From Hydractinia symbiolongicarpus (Eukaryota > Cnidaria > Hydrozoa > Anthoathecata > Hydractiniidae), in NCBI RefSeq assembly GCF_029227915.1, contig NC_079878.1:868001-932000 (forward strand): a DNA stretch of 64,000 nt, read 5' to 3'. The notes under the pieces were generated by a model, which searched no databases, was not told the origin of the DNA, and saw only the letters and a program-made list of their open reading frames with translations. Positions 1 to 15,800 of this stretch are shown piece after piece. Made by a program: the position numbers and the translations under genes. The stretch's first letter is position 1. Each line of letters begins with the position of its first letter.

Positions 1-871
1 GCCATTGTCTCCATTCTCCAATATACTTTAATTTCTCAATTGTTACTGATGTTACAAACTTACAACCTTGATTCTTGGTACATTTGTGGACTGTGTGCCA
101 AAAAATGACATATTAAAAAAATAGGTTTTAATGACGTCATTGGTATATTGGCCGGAAGGTTTGCTATTTTAGGGATACAGATAAAAAATCCACTTTTCAA
201 AAAATATTGACGCTCATGTCATTAAACTTTGCTACATATGTAGAATATTACCATTAAAGATGTTGGAGGTAAAAAAACAAAATATTTTATAGACATTTTT
301 AGGGGTTTTAGGGCTCTATCACGTGCCAACAAAAGTTATGCTCTATCATTTTATAGACATTTTTATAGACATTTTTAGGGGTTTTAGTTATGCTTAGTCT
401 AAGAAGCCACGGGCAGTTAGTCCAGGTATAATACGCTTAAATCCAACATCACAAAAAACATTTTTGATTCGCACTATATTAACTGGGCAAGGATCTACGA
501 TTAGTCATTGTCCAAAAGTTCGACTTACTTTAACGTTGTAATAGAATCCTTCAACATAGCAAAAGTGTATGGTTTCTCTTCTCCACTATGAGGGTCGAAT
601 AATAGAATACTACATAAAAAAAGATAAAATATTATTTATAGCGATCTATAACTTTACATTGCGCACGCTCGAAACACAAAATTTTATGGAGAAAAAAAAT
701 ATTTAATAAAATTGCTATAAAATGTAGAAAATTAGCAATGTGATTGGTCAAATAACCAGTATACAGACTGTTTCAAAACAAAAGCGATCGAAAAAAGACG
801 ACCACCATGTGGAATTAGGCTTCAATGAAAACCATATTTAATTCTATACATTCTTCATAATTATGTTTTAC

Positions 872-3800
872 CTGCCAGACATAGTACCAATCCAAACGAG
901 TAAACTTGGTCTGTAATCCCCGTCGCCAGAAGAGATTTCAGGTTCACGAGACAACTCGGCGCAACATATTCTAGCCTTGCACGCTACGAAGCTCTCCACA
1001 GCATGTGGCTCGGACGTCATATTCATTTCCATCAAAGTTATTAAACCAACGTGTTCGTTGCCAGAGAATACCCAAAACATTGGATGCGGAATGGTGGTGT
1101 CTGAAACCTCAAGTACACATTGAACCTACAAAACAAAGGTAAAGGTTACCTCCCGCCAAAATGAAATTAATTGCATATGAAAAAGCTTAACCCTATTCGG
1201 TCCGGGGTTTTTCGAACATACTATGATCGGGGGAGGGGGGCGGAATCCGCCCCCTCGATATCTTTTTATAAGATTGTTCAAATTGAATCAAACTTGGCAC
1301 GCTAATAGTACGTCATAAAAGGAACAAAATGGCAGCATTAAATTTTTGTTTGTGTCAGCACATTTTCTGTGACGTCATCAGAGGTTTGAAATTTGTTAAA
1401 AATGCCACTATCTGCTTAAAATTTAACTTTTGTTCCAGAGCGAATTTTTGCATTCTGTTTGAAGTTTCTGAAAGTTCAATAAAAGTTATTTAACATATTT
1501 TTCGGTTTTTACATAGATCGCATATAAAATTGCCCAAAATTGGCTGAAAATCCGTTTTTTCCGATTTTCGGGTAAAATCCGACAAAATCGGGAAATCGGA
1601 TTATTCACGTGTCCAAATTATGCAAAATGATTCTTTTTAATAAAACAAAGTTGTGTTGCAAGTTTAAAGTTCTAAGGATGATCCTAACAGAAGTTATTAA
1701 ATTTTCCCTATTAAAAGGATTTTATGGACATTTTTAGGGGTAGTTTTAAGTAATGGCCAATATCAAAGCCTCTGAAAGGTATGGAACCTAAACATTTGGC
1801 ATGCAGGTGTCTAATAGATAAATATTGAAACTCAGTAAGTTTCATAGCCATATACCTTAGCAATAAGGAGTTATTATAAATAAACCGTCAGGGGGGGCGG
1901 AATCCGCCCTCCCCCCCCCCCCCCCCCCCCCCCCTGGATCGAATAGGGTTAAAAGATTGTCTAGGAGTTTCAATATTTTTTTTAAAATTCTTGGTTGTTT
2001 CTTTAAAATTTGGACTAAGAAGATTCATTAATAATGCATGATGTCATGAGTATGCTCTGCAAGGGGGTTAATTTAACATTTTTGACAAGACATATAGTGT
2101 TAAAAATGTTTTCTGGCCGTTCACTTTGTCGCGTTTTGAGCATTTTACATAAATTTCAATATTTATTTACCATAATAATGCTTAATGCTAACTCATGATG
2201 TAGTAATTTGCATAATTAGCGCAACTTTTAAGACAAATATTTCGAGAACGGAAAAAAAAATTTCAAAAAAATAAAAAGATTCCTAGAGAACTTTCAAAGA
2301 ACTTTCATATGAGCTTAACTTGATTTTTCGCGGGAGGTAACCTTTAAAGGCACGTACTTTCATGAAAGACAACAAATTTTAAGTGAAAAAATATACTACC
2401 GGTCATATTTTGCAAAATTTAGATTTTCCTGACCTTTTTCTCATTAACTTACATAGAATTATCTTGTGTTTTTATGAGACAGACAACGAAAGAAGTATTT
2501 TTATACCCTGTACATACGTGAAAAACATTCAAAACTATAACTCATAACAGTCGAAAAAAACACGTCATCACAATGTTGCCACGCCCAGACCAGGTTTAAA
2601 TTATTCTTCTTCAAGTTTTAACAAATTTCAGATGAACTACCTCGCACGTTGAGTAGCTGGGACTTTTTTATTCATTTGTCAAGATAAATTCTTCACAAAA
2701 TAAGGTCTTTTTATAATGGAATATTAAAATTCTACAATTTAACCTAATTTGCTGGCCTGTAGGGAAAAAGAGGATCTTTTTCTTTAAAATATATAAAGGT
2801 GATTTAACCTTCTTCTCGAAAATTGGCAGCAGTAGTGCTGAATCAAAAACTGTACTCCACATCACAATGTTTCTTTCTTCAACTTTGTGACAAATCGTTC
2901 GGAAATTCCATGAAATTTGTTGCTTGCATTAATTTAATCAAGAAAAAAAAGCATTGTCTTTCCCATCCTTAAAGATTATAATCTTGCATCACATTTCTTA
3001 GCTGTTAATTTAAATACCGGATAACTAAAACTATTCTGTATTCAAATTTTTTTGCATTTCCTTTCGATTCTGCGTTAATACTACCCTTTACGGGTTAACT
3101 CTAGAGTTAGGGTTGAAAATGATCAAAAAATATTACATCTCGTGTTCTTGCCCCCCACAACGGCCTTAAGGGGAACCCGATGTATAAAACGATGTTAGAC
3201 TTAGATTTAAATTTAGAGTTAAATAAAGGGTCTGTACAAGCTTACCCAGAAAATTTTATTGCAAACCAAGCTGCAGATTCCAAGTTGTCGTCAGCAAAAC
3301 ATTAAGAGGCCTGGGACAAGCAAACAAGTGGCATTTTGGCAAAGAAAATTATGTTAATCAATTTACCTTTATATTATCTATGCATTGATAAAGTTTGAAT
3401 GCATATCCCTTAACATGTCTAAAATTACTGATGACAAAACAAGTCAAAATTTGCTATTTCTGAAATATGATATCATAATTTATGCAGCATAATTAAAGCT
3501 AAAATTCTCTAAATGTGAACATCTTGAGCATGAAAAAAGCTTCTTAAAAATTTAAAAAGACTTGTTAACCAACTTTTTAAGCTCTATAAGTCCAATATCA
3601 TTTTATACCTGGGGTTCCCTTTAAACATGCTGTTCTTACATTATGTTTCTACCTTGACCTGCTTTAGGCTCGTAGGTACAAAAAATATTGCTAACAACAG
3701 ATTTTATCTTAAAATATTATATTCGCAAGTTATCAAACACTTTTAATTATTCCAATTTTTTGTAAACTTAAAAATATCCGTTTGCATTAAAGGTCTGATT

Positions 3801-6800
3801 TAATCAGTGGCTACTATTGTGAAACACAAAGCACTTACACTATACTTCTGCTCAATCATAAACAGGGGTACCATATTTGCAACCAACGGTTGAGTTCTTC
3901 TCAAAACAGCTGTCTCTCCATCGTAAATACTTTCTTCCTGCAAGAACCATCCTGGATTATTGTTGTGTGCTAACCGCAACTTCACATTCTCCAACTCAGC
4001 AGACCATTCGAGTTTCTTGTAGGGGGAATGCACATTGAATAAACAGCGCATGCGCTCGTTTCTAAAACAGTAAAAAACGGGTACATTTCATTACACCAGC
4101 TAAATTCTGTTTGAAGACTTTTAGAAAGCTTTAAAAAAAAACCAGACAAGGCATTAGCGTATATTTAAGTTAAAGGCACATTCTTATACATGAAATGGGT
4201 ATTTTTGAACTTTTTCCTTTCTAATTAGTTGATATCTGAATAAAATAACGCAACTGCTTTTTAAATTGTTTGCTACGGAGAAATAACGAACAAGAAACTC
4301 TTTCTACTAGTATTTTTTTATCGTCGTTGCTTCTTTAAACAATAAGAAAAAGAAAAAGTAAAATTTCAGTTCTTTTTTTCTTTTTTCTTTTTGTTAGAAT
4401 AATCCTACAACGACTAAAAACATGGTAAAAAGAAACTATACTCAAAATAATAAAAATAAGATGAACATTGTAAACTACTTTTACAAGATCACGCTTTTGA
4501 CTAGAAATGTTTAGGAAATGCCACTAATGGCCAAGTTGCAATTTCCACTTATTTTTATAAAATACTGCGTCATTTCATGAGCAGATCAATCTTTGCACAT
4601 TAATGTTTACGTACTGTCTGTCGCGTACTGGAATGGATAATTCGATCCAATTCATATTAGCAATTTCTGTTTCGCGATCCAGCAGATTTTTCACATCTTT
4701 AAACCAGTTGTTTACTTTTTTCGTATCAAGAAACTAAAAACAATACGTGGAACTAAAGAAATCGGAGCAGACACAATGACAACAACAGCAACCACAAAGG
4801 ATAACGACAACAACAACCACAACAAAGAGGAAGACGACGACGACGACAACAACCACAACAAAGAGGACGACGACGACAACAACAACAACAACAACAACAT
4901 CAGCAAAAATCAACAACAACAACAAAAAAAACAACACCACAACAACAAGAACAACAGCGACAAAAACGACAAAAAAGACAAAAACAACAACAACGACAAT
5001 GACAACGACAACAACGACGAGTGCCGACGTAAATTAAAAAGGGCTGGATGATGACAGTGATAATCATGATAACGATAACAACGATCACCGTGATGGTAAA
5101 GAAACAAACTTGGTCTCAATAAGAACCTTAAAAACCAAAAGTTAAAATAACAGATAAATATCTTACCCTATAAGATCTGCGCAGTGAAGCCACTTTTCCT
5201 GCAATCTCGCCAATCAAAGCTATATCATGTTGAAGATCTTCAATTAATTGGGAAGAGTTCTTTCCACCCGGTCGAGGACTGGAAACTAGTGAATAAACGT
5301 ATCATTGAAATCCAAAATAATATTATATCCTTTTCCAGTAGAATTCCATGTCTTCCCTATATTTAAGAATGTGTTTTAAAGGTGCTACGAAACGATTCAA
5401 TAAGTTTAATCCCCACACATTTTAAAGAATGGTGGGTAATAACGGACCACTCAAAGAGTCAAGGTGCAAGAAATTATATACACATTAGAACTACATAGAC
5501 GTCTACATAGACAACCTGCTTATAAATAATTAATTTTTTATGATAAATCTGCTTCTTTTTATTTTTATTTAAAAAAAAAAAGAAAAATTTTTCTTCAATA
5601 ATCTTTTTGGCGGTAAAATAAGCTACAGTCTCTAAAATGTATTAAATATCAGGAAATCGAAAGTTTGTTTTGACGAGGGAGCAGAAACAACACGAGAAGC
5701 TGTATTTGTTAAAAAAAGCTATGTTACTAGCTTTAAGAAGGCAATTAATACCTCTAAAAAGATTTTGAAATTGTTGATACTGCGATTGGCATTATATGCG
5801 ATAAACTTGTATGTTTCTATGCAAAATTTCGAAGGATGTAGCTAGCTAGCTAGTTCGAAAGGTTTAAAGTTTATTTTATTACAAAGTTTGAGTTAAAAGC
5901 AAGGTATATTATATATAGCGAATAAATCATGGATATCAAGTATATGTGGGGAACTTTTCTGCCATTTTCAGTTATATTTGGATACCCAAATTATATTCAA
6001 GATGATTTAAGATTTTGTTTTTGTCCTCAGTGATCATAAATGTTTCACCGCTATTAGCTCGACTTTCGTGTAAGTCACTAAAGTTTAAAACCATATCGCA
6101 GCCCCTTTAAAAAAATGAAAATACAAAATAGTATAAATTTATTCATGATGAGTAGTAGTCAAGGCGATTCTTAAGAAAACAGGGGTATTTTTTTAAATAT
6201 TAAATATTGAGGAACTGTCTATTTTAGTTGAAATTTGGGTAAAACTACTATTTACAATAAATCAACGTTATCTGTAAAAACACGTCGATATCCAGCGTCT
6301 CAAGTTTCTAAATTTTTGGGGTAAATAAATGAGAGCTGTTAAGCAGGTATTCCAGGACAACAGTAAATCCAAGTTTAAAACCAGTCCCTTAGATTGCATT
6401 ATCAAGTAGCTACACACCTATACGTTAATTTTTGTACAGTCTATAATACATTCACAAAAATTATGAAGTGTTACTGCATTTTTTTCAACTTCAGTATGCT
6501 TCAGAAGCACAAAATAATCTGTATAAATGCCATTGGTATCCTCACGAACATGAAATTTTAATCATTAGTTAATTACTCAGGCATTACTCTGCAGACACAC
6601 CCATTTTTTTTATCTAAGAGACACATACTTGATTGAGAGTATTTGATAGTTGTTGTTTTCTTGTCGATATTTATAGAAATACCAGAACCAACATCAATCA
6701 ATTCCACATCGTTCACAGGTAAACACCATTTCACTTTATACTTCTTCTTTGTCATCAGTTTTAATTGCTTTTGTCTAAAAAATAGAGAGAAAACACTATA

Positions 6801-9800
6801 AATAAAAACTTTTAAATTACAGATGAATTAATAAATGGTTTATTGAGTAAAGGCCAAGGATGGTGCTAAAAAAACAAATGTTAACTTTAAAACAATCTTG
6901 AGAAGACCTTGAGCAATTTTCCAGTCAATAAACACCAATGGTTTGAATGTTACACAAATAAGGAAATGTTAAAAGAGAAAAATAATAACTTACTTGTTGA
7001 GAATACTTGCACATACAATTAAATCGCTCAACAAAAAGATCCTGCGAAGTTTGGTTTTAACAACTTTATTGTCTTCAATAAGCTAAAAACATAACCTTGT
7101 AAGGTACAAATGCACAAGAAATACAATATACTAGATTTTTGAATTAAAATTAATACACTCTTTTCAAGCGTAACTGTGCATTAAAACTTAAACTACAAAC
7201 AGATTATGGATATCATTTCTCTCTAGCCAAATGATCTTAATCTTATTGGCAGCACCAACAACTTTTTGTGGATAACCCATAGAGGCGCAAAATTAAAACA
7301 AGCAAAGCTGAATGTACAACAAAAGACAACAAAATAAAGCTTCTTACACAAAGGAGCATATCATCATGTCTTATGTAGTATCGCTTTTTTGAAGCAAGAG
7401 GCTATAAGAAGAAGGTAATCATATAACACTGAACATCCTACGCATAGTAAAAATTTATATATTTAAAAACACATTAGTGAAGGATCAGATTGTTAATAAA
7501 CTGAAGTCTCCGAAAGAATTTGGAACATTTTTGGCTACCCACACAATATAACAGATTATCTCTTAAAATATTTCAAGAAAATTGCCCAGTTGTAAACATT
7601 TTTTCTATACAAGGCCTGACAAGTAAATATGTAAGTGAAAGAGAAATAAACACTAATTAACAAATGACTTACTTTATCAAGACCTGTAAAATAGCCATCC
7701 AGTTGCCTCACTTTGTGTTTACACATGGAATCTTTCCGCTTTTTTGCAAGAGTCTCGCTTAAACATTCTAAATGAGTCAGTGCCATCTGAAGCGGTGGTC
7801 GATCAGGGTGAAGAAGGGGAGTGACTTTCACAAGTGCTTGGGTCAGTATTACAAGTTGAGGAATGCGCTCAAGTGGTTGCCTCATTAAGTCATACAAAGA
7901 TTGTTTGGTATTGTGTCGGTATAAACGATTCTAAAATTAGGCCGAATTGAAAATAAATAAAGGGCTATGTTACCATACAGCTTACAGAAATCTATCAATG
8001 TTATTATCTTCATACTCCATTATAAAATGTTATACAATGAATTCAAAAAAATTAAATATTAAGATAGGAGAGTTAATACCTTATTTCAGTCACACCATAT
8101 ACATTATTAACTTTCATCAATTCTCCATTTATTACTGCGTGATTTAATAATTTCAAATTTAACAGTTTTTTATAATTACACAAGTTTTTAAATCCAGTGT
8201 TTTTTCAGTATAACAACACTTCTTGAAAGGCTTCATGAAATAATGAAGCTTTCATTCAATAACTTAACTTACTGGTTATTGCGGCTATGCTAATTGAAAT
8301 TGAGTGAAGTTTCTTTTGTTTATAATTATGACGACCTTTTTTACTATGGATACTTACGTTAATGGGGATGGAATTAAATTTTATGGATTTAAACTTTTTA
8401 GTTCTGCATATTGTATTATAACATGATGATAATTCATTAGTTGACACCTGCAAAAAACAGGGGTTATGCTGTGGGTTATTATGTTCCTAATTTACTAAAA
8501 GTAATTATTTTTCTTTATCTTAAAGTACACTCATTACTTTTCTCATTGTATTTTTTTCTATAAGCATAGTGATTCTGACAGAAAGAAATGTACTAAGAAT
8601 TCAAGCAGGAATTAGGTCTCTCTACATTCTACATTCTGGATGCGTGGTACTTTAATCCTTTTAAGCCAAACACAACAGATGTTTTAAATATAAAAGTAAC
8701 TAATGTTAAAAACAGTAATCACCAGGTAACCTAACATAAAAAACAGACTTATGCCAATTTTACAAGTGCTTTATTTTTAATGTTTGTTACCTATTTAACA
8801 GCATATAATGTTATTTAGTTGAAATTTAATACAGATTACAAAGCTGTTTTTATTTTTATTTATAACTAGAAATATCATTGAGTGCCCAGTATTCTAAAAA
8901 ATCAGATTATAGTAAAAAATAATACTTTACCTTGAGGAACTTCAAAAAAGCTGGCACAAGTTTGCATGTTTCCTTTATGCTCTCCATTGCAACAGAGAAA
9001 TTTGACACAAATGAGTTATAAGCCTTTAATACAGTTGACTTAGAAAACTAAAAGGAAAGTAACGTTTACACTAAATAAAATCGTAAAAGTTTGTATTAGT
9101 ACATTACAATAATAGCATCCTGAGGAAAATGTAAAAAACAAGAAAAACTTCAACTACCTGAATAAAAAAAACAACATAGAATAAAAACTATATGTAAATC
9201 GAAAAAGAATGTGCAACTTTTACAACCCTTGTTAGTTGCACCGGCCATAACAGTTTTTCAATTAAATGCCATCAACAGAATCTTAGTTGTAACACATTGT
9301 TAGTTATACCTTGCCGAAAACAAATTGACTTAAAAACGTGAAAAAGTTAGCACTCGAGATGCTAAATTCGTAATTTGTGATAGTTATTATCAAAAGTACC
9401 AACCGATGCAAAAATGACATCTCCTATAACCTCCCTTGTGTCCCATTCATTTGCACGATCACTCAACGCCATGTTAAATAACTGATGACATTGCAGAATT
9501 TCATGGATGTGTTTGAAAATGACTTTGACACGGTCTTGACTGATAAGCTTTCGATCAAGTAACGGTTCTTCGTATTCCTAAAATGCAAAATATAAACGTA
9601 TGAATACAGTTTTGCTATTACTCACGTATTTGCATGTTTCACTTTACTTGCAAAGAAAATAAAGCTATTGTTACACCATGGACTATAAAAAAAATCATTT
9701 AAAATAGAATTAACAGTGATTCACCCACCTTAATTAATCTATTTAATGACTTCATATAAATTTTCTCATTCTCAATTATGCATTTCACAATTTGATATCG

Positions 9801-12800
9801 CTTAACCTAAAAATAAATTGCTTGGTTTATATATACACCATAAAGTCTAAAAATATCAGACTATAACTGCAAGAGTTCTGTCAGCATGCACTGAAATATA
9901 TTCGCACTTATTAAAAGTGCACTTTAGCACACACCAAACTGTCTCATTTACTATTTCCATTATTTTATGGCTTCTTTATTATAAGTTACTTGGGTGATTA
10001 TGTTGAATGTTCAGTCCAGTGAATTTAGTTACATTATAATGGCACATATCTCGATATAGGATGCTGAGATTTTAATGACTTTTATGCAGGTTGAAAAAAA
10101 AAACGATTTTATTATTTTTATACTTAAAATTTAAATTTATAGGTTTTCAGGGGTAAATTTAGCCCCAAATTACAGATTACTTACTTATTGCGAAGCAATT
10201 GAGCTTAGCGAGCGAAGCGAGCGAAGCGAAATTGTGGAGCACGTTTGCTACACGCGAGGTATACCAAGAGAATTATTGAGATTCTCAAAATTTCGATAGA
10301 AAAAAAATCATATAAAATCAGCGTAAAGAAATAGGACTGATATTTTTGCACATAAAGCTAGGGTATTTTTTTTTCTAATAAAACAAATAAGTTTGGACCG
10401 AGGGGTTAAAGTATAAGTTTAGTAAAAAATGCAATAAGTACGGCTCGTACCCCCCCACCCCCGGATTTTGACCCCCCCCCCGTCTTTTGGTCCGGATTAT
10501 ACGTCCGCCGAACTTGAACACACAAAGAGGAATATGCCGTGAACAAGAAACGGTAGTCGGCATTTTAGACACGTATATTTTACAGACCCAAAATATGCCT
10601 TATTTCTTTGTATTATAGCTAATTATGGTATAAATAATTGATTAATTACTTTGCAATTTTGCTTCTAATACTATTATAGTTGTATTTTAATGAAACATAA
10701 TAGTATTAAAACGGTTTTCTTCTTTTGAAAAAATTTATTGCTAGTCCTGTTTCTAATCGACTTTACTTGTGTATTTTAAGCTTTTTTGTTGCTGTGCTTT
10801 TTCTGGAGATTTTAGTTGGATTGGAAAGCTCCTGTGTAAGGTACCCTTTCCTAAAGAAAAATTAAAGTAATTTGTACAATTATAACGCGCCGAGCTGTGT
10901 TTTATTTTATTGTTTCTAAGAAGATGTAAGAATACAATATTATCAATTTTAATTGGTTTTATCCAAATCAAGGTAAGGCTTAATCACACGAAAGGTAGCT
11001 AGCTAGAGCTCAGTTTTGTATAAAAGAATTAAAAGTAATTTGTAGAAATCATATGAAGAAGCTGTATTACTACCTAACTGATAGCCAGATATAGGAAAAC
11101 CTGTAGCTAGGGCGCAGACAAAACAAATAGCTCCGGGCGCTAGAGTGAGCTGACCAACCGTTTTTTATCATTTTTTATTTATTATATAAGTAACCTGTTA
11201 CAGTAATTAAAAAAATATCCACTTTTGCTATCAAACCAACAGCAATGTAATTGTCAATAGGAATTAGTTTTCCGTACACCCTCCCTGAGAACAAGGTTTA
11301 AAACGACATTAAAACTGTCATTAAACAGAACTCAAGGATGCCCAAGCCGCACCACGTCCTCTAAACGGCGTGGGCATCTTCGAAACTGCTTGTAATTTTA
11401 GAACAAGGGTACTGATAAGCTGCATACGCCGTATAACGTGCAGGCGTTTTTGGGCAAGTTTAGCGTTTTGCAAAAAAATTGAAGTATTCACCTTAAAAAA
11501 CCGGCATAGACCATAAAGTAAACTATGTGGTAGTAAAGTTCTTAAAAGAACTGTTTTTGATGGTTTTTGATAAAATTTACTTGATAAATAACTTTTAATT
11601 TTTATTAACTTCTTTCTCTTAAAGCATCTTTTTCCAACTATCGTCCACAAGGTATGTTACAAGGAATTGAATTTTGAAAATGCTCCAGGCAAGTTCGGGA
11701 AAGTGTGGGCGGTTTTGGAAGACAATCACTAATTTAATTGTGGCTGTTTGCAGCTTATTGACACCCTCTTATTTTAGAATATTCTCAGGAATAATAGACG
11801 AAGAGAAATTACATCACAGTTTTTTGTCCACCGCCCACGTGTGTTTGAGAACAACCCACATAACAAAGTTCATTATTTTTTAAATTATTTGTGTAAAAAT
11901 TACTATTTCATTCACGATAAACCATTTGTCAGTCATTTTATTCGCCCAACAAAGAATCCTATCCAAGGTGCTTTTCTATTAGTGCTGAATTTAATAATTG
12001 ACATGGTTCAGCATAGTTTTTAAAAGGGTCTGATTGCAAAATATGATTGCCAAAGTTCAGCACTTGTAATATTTGTGTATTTGTGTACTCAGCTTCTAAA
12101 ACACACACAAGAGACATTATAATTTCCTCTGGGTGATTACATTAATGTTGGTTGAAAAAAAACTGAATGATGAGAAGCATATGTTTTTAAATGGGTCTAG
12201 GACAATAAACTTATTTAATTTCCCTTGGCCTTGCATCAATCAAATTCTGAAAAAATAAACACTTCTAAAATGATTTTGTCAGATTTGGAAACTGTTGGTA
12301 TGGTTGGAACTTTGCGTATAAAATTAGTAAAGTTGCCAAATTGTTTAGTTTTTTTCTTTTATACTTTTCCGAATTAGCCTTAATTATTTATAAGAAGAAA
12401 AACAGTGCTTTCAATTCCATTGACTTGGCCATCCCTTAAAGGCACTGGAAGCTTCACTATATGAAAATGTTTTCTTTTTCTTTTAGATTGTGTACAATGG
12501 GAGTGAGTGATGTAATCTTCTAATGCGTTTGGTGAAAAGAAGGCGAATCCGTTATTGTTTTTCTGCCCAAATTTGAAGCTATTTAATAAATCTTGATAAA
12601 GTTAAAAAACTGTTTTGATTTGTTTGTTTTTGTTTTAATTGTTTCCCGTGAGTTTTCGAAATTCGTTCCAGCAGATTCTGTGGCTTCTACTGCCGGTATT
12701 TTTACGTGAAAAAAATACTGTTTTGTTGTGAGGTCATTTACGAAATCGTTAACGTTAGGACCAACTTCTGCGGGTTGTACAACTCGATGTATCACATATC

Positions 12801-15800
12801 TTTCGGAATACTGCTAAAAGTGTAATTTTGTATTGCGCTCTTTACTTTTACCATTCTGTGGGAAAAGGCGGTACAAAATTTCAACACGCGTTATTCGTTT
12901 TTGTTAGTTTCGCGTAATCTAATTTTCTCGCACATTTTGAAAAGAATATGCCACGCACATCAAATACTCGCGCAATTCGCAAAAAAAACTGTTTTTGAGC
13001 AACGAATTGTTCCGCAGAGCGTTCATTTTCCTACCTCGTCCCCAGGGTTCATCTATATGATATTCAATTTTGATGTATTTCGGAAGATGTTAGCGACAAA
13101 GAAACAAGAAGCGCTAGGGACAAAGTATTGGATAGTTTAATTTTGCTTGCAACTTGCGAAATGCTTCGCAACCTTTTTTTAATTTCTAGTTTACTAAACC
13201 TATTATTTTTGTGTAAAAGCATAGTGAATGCCACTTTGTGTTTTTGAGCTATAGATATTAGTTGGGGCTGACAATGAAAAAGCAGCTCACAAGTTAGATG
13301 GATTTGAACAAATATAATTTGTGTAAAATTTGTAGATAGTATAAATTTGATATGTAATGTAAAAACTATATAAAATATTTGTCAATAAGTTAAAAATGAA
13401 ACGAACTGCCTCCTCTGGCTGAAAAATTTTTTATAATGCATTCAAATTAGATGAAAAGTTTAGAAACAACACACACAGCATACAACTTTTATATTATATT
13501 GTGTTTTTTTGTAAGTTGAGGTAGATTACCTATTTGTATTTAAAACAAACAAAAAACTTTGCTTAATGAAGGAACGTACTTGATACTCATCTGCATTTTG
13601 ATTTAAGGGAGGTAGTTGAACAAGTTGTTGCTCATTTTCCATCTCTACTGGAATATAAGTATCCTTTTCAAGATCTGAAAAATATAAAAAAAAAATTTTA
13701 AATGGCACTTAAAGCTAACAAACTTTTTCTAAAATTTGCAGGAGTTTGATTGCGAATTATTTAATAGAAATCTTATATGTCCGAATCAGCATATTGTAAT
13801 TTTCATACATTGAAAAAATCTTACTGAAGTCAGTAATTGCGAGTGCCACTGGAGTTGAAAAATTATGAATTCTTGTAATAACTACTTTTAAACACAAAAA
13901 AGACTCTCAGACTAGTCAGAATTCAAGTGGTTTATGCAGTAACGCAACTTGAATACCATTTACTTTAAAACATCATTAAAAACATACCTGATGATTCACT
14001 CAAACTTTCAAATATAACACTGTTCCTGGGAGGTAGTGGTGGCTTCTTTCTTTCCAATTTTTCCACAAACCCTTCAATATCTTCATAATCTGACTCAACC
14101 TGAAAGGTGAAGTTTGAACAGATGAGATATAAAACTGTTTTGAAAATACTCTGAAAAGAAGACTTACTAACAAAGCACTGTGTGTTATGACTAACTACTG
14201 TTCCATCTTAAGGCTGAATGGAAAACAATACTCTTTCTCCAAGATTATTAAAACTACGTGTGTCTGTACTATGGTTTTCACAATAGTCGAACTACATTTT
14301 GCCCCATTTCGTTGATTTTGTTGCTCTTGATTTCTTTGTTTTCTGCTGTAAAAACAGTCGACTTCGGCAGCCACCGAAGTGTGGACTTTTGGACTCACTT
14401 AAAACAAAAGAATTTGTGATGTCAAGAAGAATCTCACTTAAGTTGTCGAAATTTACAGTTACAGAAAGATTAATATTAGGGGATGGGTGCGTAGGAATAA
14501 TTTATTCTTCCTATTGTTATTGCCTGGCGGTAGCTGGTCTGTTTAATAGGTTCGGCAAACTTTGACAAGTTGCAATTCCAAAGTTTGCTTCCAATTCATG
14601 TCTACTGAAAAAAGGCTAAGTAATTGTTTTGTATTGACTTGCAGCAAGTAAACGGAAGTTTTAAATACATGATTGTGGAATGAAGTTGAGCAATGTTGCT
14701 AAGAAGAAAGATTACTGGCAAACATTTATTCTGTGTGTCACCCGTGATTGCAGAAGAAAAGCAGTTCGGTAAAAAGCAGGCTTTAACTTATGACAAAAAT
14801 CATAGTATCAACTTAATGACTATGCTTTCAGCTACATCTGTTTACTTTTAATTCTTTTGATTTTGGAGTAAGATATACAATTGCTTTCTATTGCTATGCT
14901 AGCAAGTATGAAGATAAAACTGTTTCACTTTTAACAAATTTGAAAAAGCTTGAGTCAAATTCAAAAAAGCTTTATGTTGTCTTGGGTTTCTTTTTAATTT
15001 GTGTAATAAGACATTTTATAACAACACAATAAATCCAATAGCTAGCCAGCTGGTTATTTTTTGTAGCTGGTAAAGGTGTAATATATAACAATTTTTTGAC
15101 TTCATAACAACTTTGTATGCTTACTTTTGTAGATTCAAAGCTTTTGGCAATAGACACTGGTTTGGGGAGAAAGACTCTGACAAGACTTGATGATGTTTTG
15201 GTTTAAAATCTCTAGCCTCATATCGAAATAATTCATGGAAATGGTGCTAATCATATACAATTCGAATAAGAAAAAGGCATGGTTTTATTTAATGGGTGAA
15301 TTGACAAAAGTTTTTTACAGTTTTACTAAAGAAGTTGTCATGCAGATAGGCATGGAAAATGTTTGTGGCTCTACCAACATAGCGAAAATGACTTAGCATA
15401 TATACTTATTACAAACCTATCCAGATGGACACAAAAATGTGTAATAATGTAGTTAACGATATCTGTTCTTGAATGATTTTGTTTTGTTAAAAATTTCAAG
15501 TATTTATAGTAATTATTACATAACAGCTACAAGGTATTTTCACATTTGATTCAGCATTTTAAAAGTTTGAGCCAGAAACGGTTACCGAAAAATAAAAACA
15601 GTGTCTTTTTGGTATTAGGCTAATAGGGCTAAATATTTTTGACTGAATGTTGTGGTAAATCAGTGTTCATTCATTCATTTTTGTAGGTTGTTGTGTTGTA
15701 TAAATTTGTTTTTTAATTGACTATTGCTGCCTAAAAATCCAAATTTTAAGTTGCTGCCTTTACCTGTACAAAATCTTGATATAATCTAGCCATCTTTTTA

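Larger units (their letters stand above)
9807..13579 (-). other. Large ARHGEF10-like intron, no recognised gene
   Basis: This 3.8-kb intron joins phase 0 to phase 0, so no extra exon is required. It holds the GCGA-rich patch near 10.2 kb, one hairpin-family copy (13031-13131) and several open frames of 60-110 codons (for example minus 11650-11321 and minus 12795-12583) that match nothing I know. Confidence 0.6.

Noticed and set aside
4776-5051. Long open frames on both strands (Asn/Asp-rich plus; Leu/Val-rich minus)
   Set aside because: Produced by the CAA/GAC microsatellite inside an intron.
11321-11650. 109-codon minus-strand frame in the ARHGEF10-like intron
   Set aside because: No recognised motif, starts at a non-conserved position, and the gene model needs no exon here.
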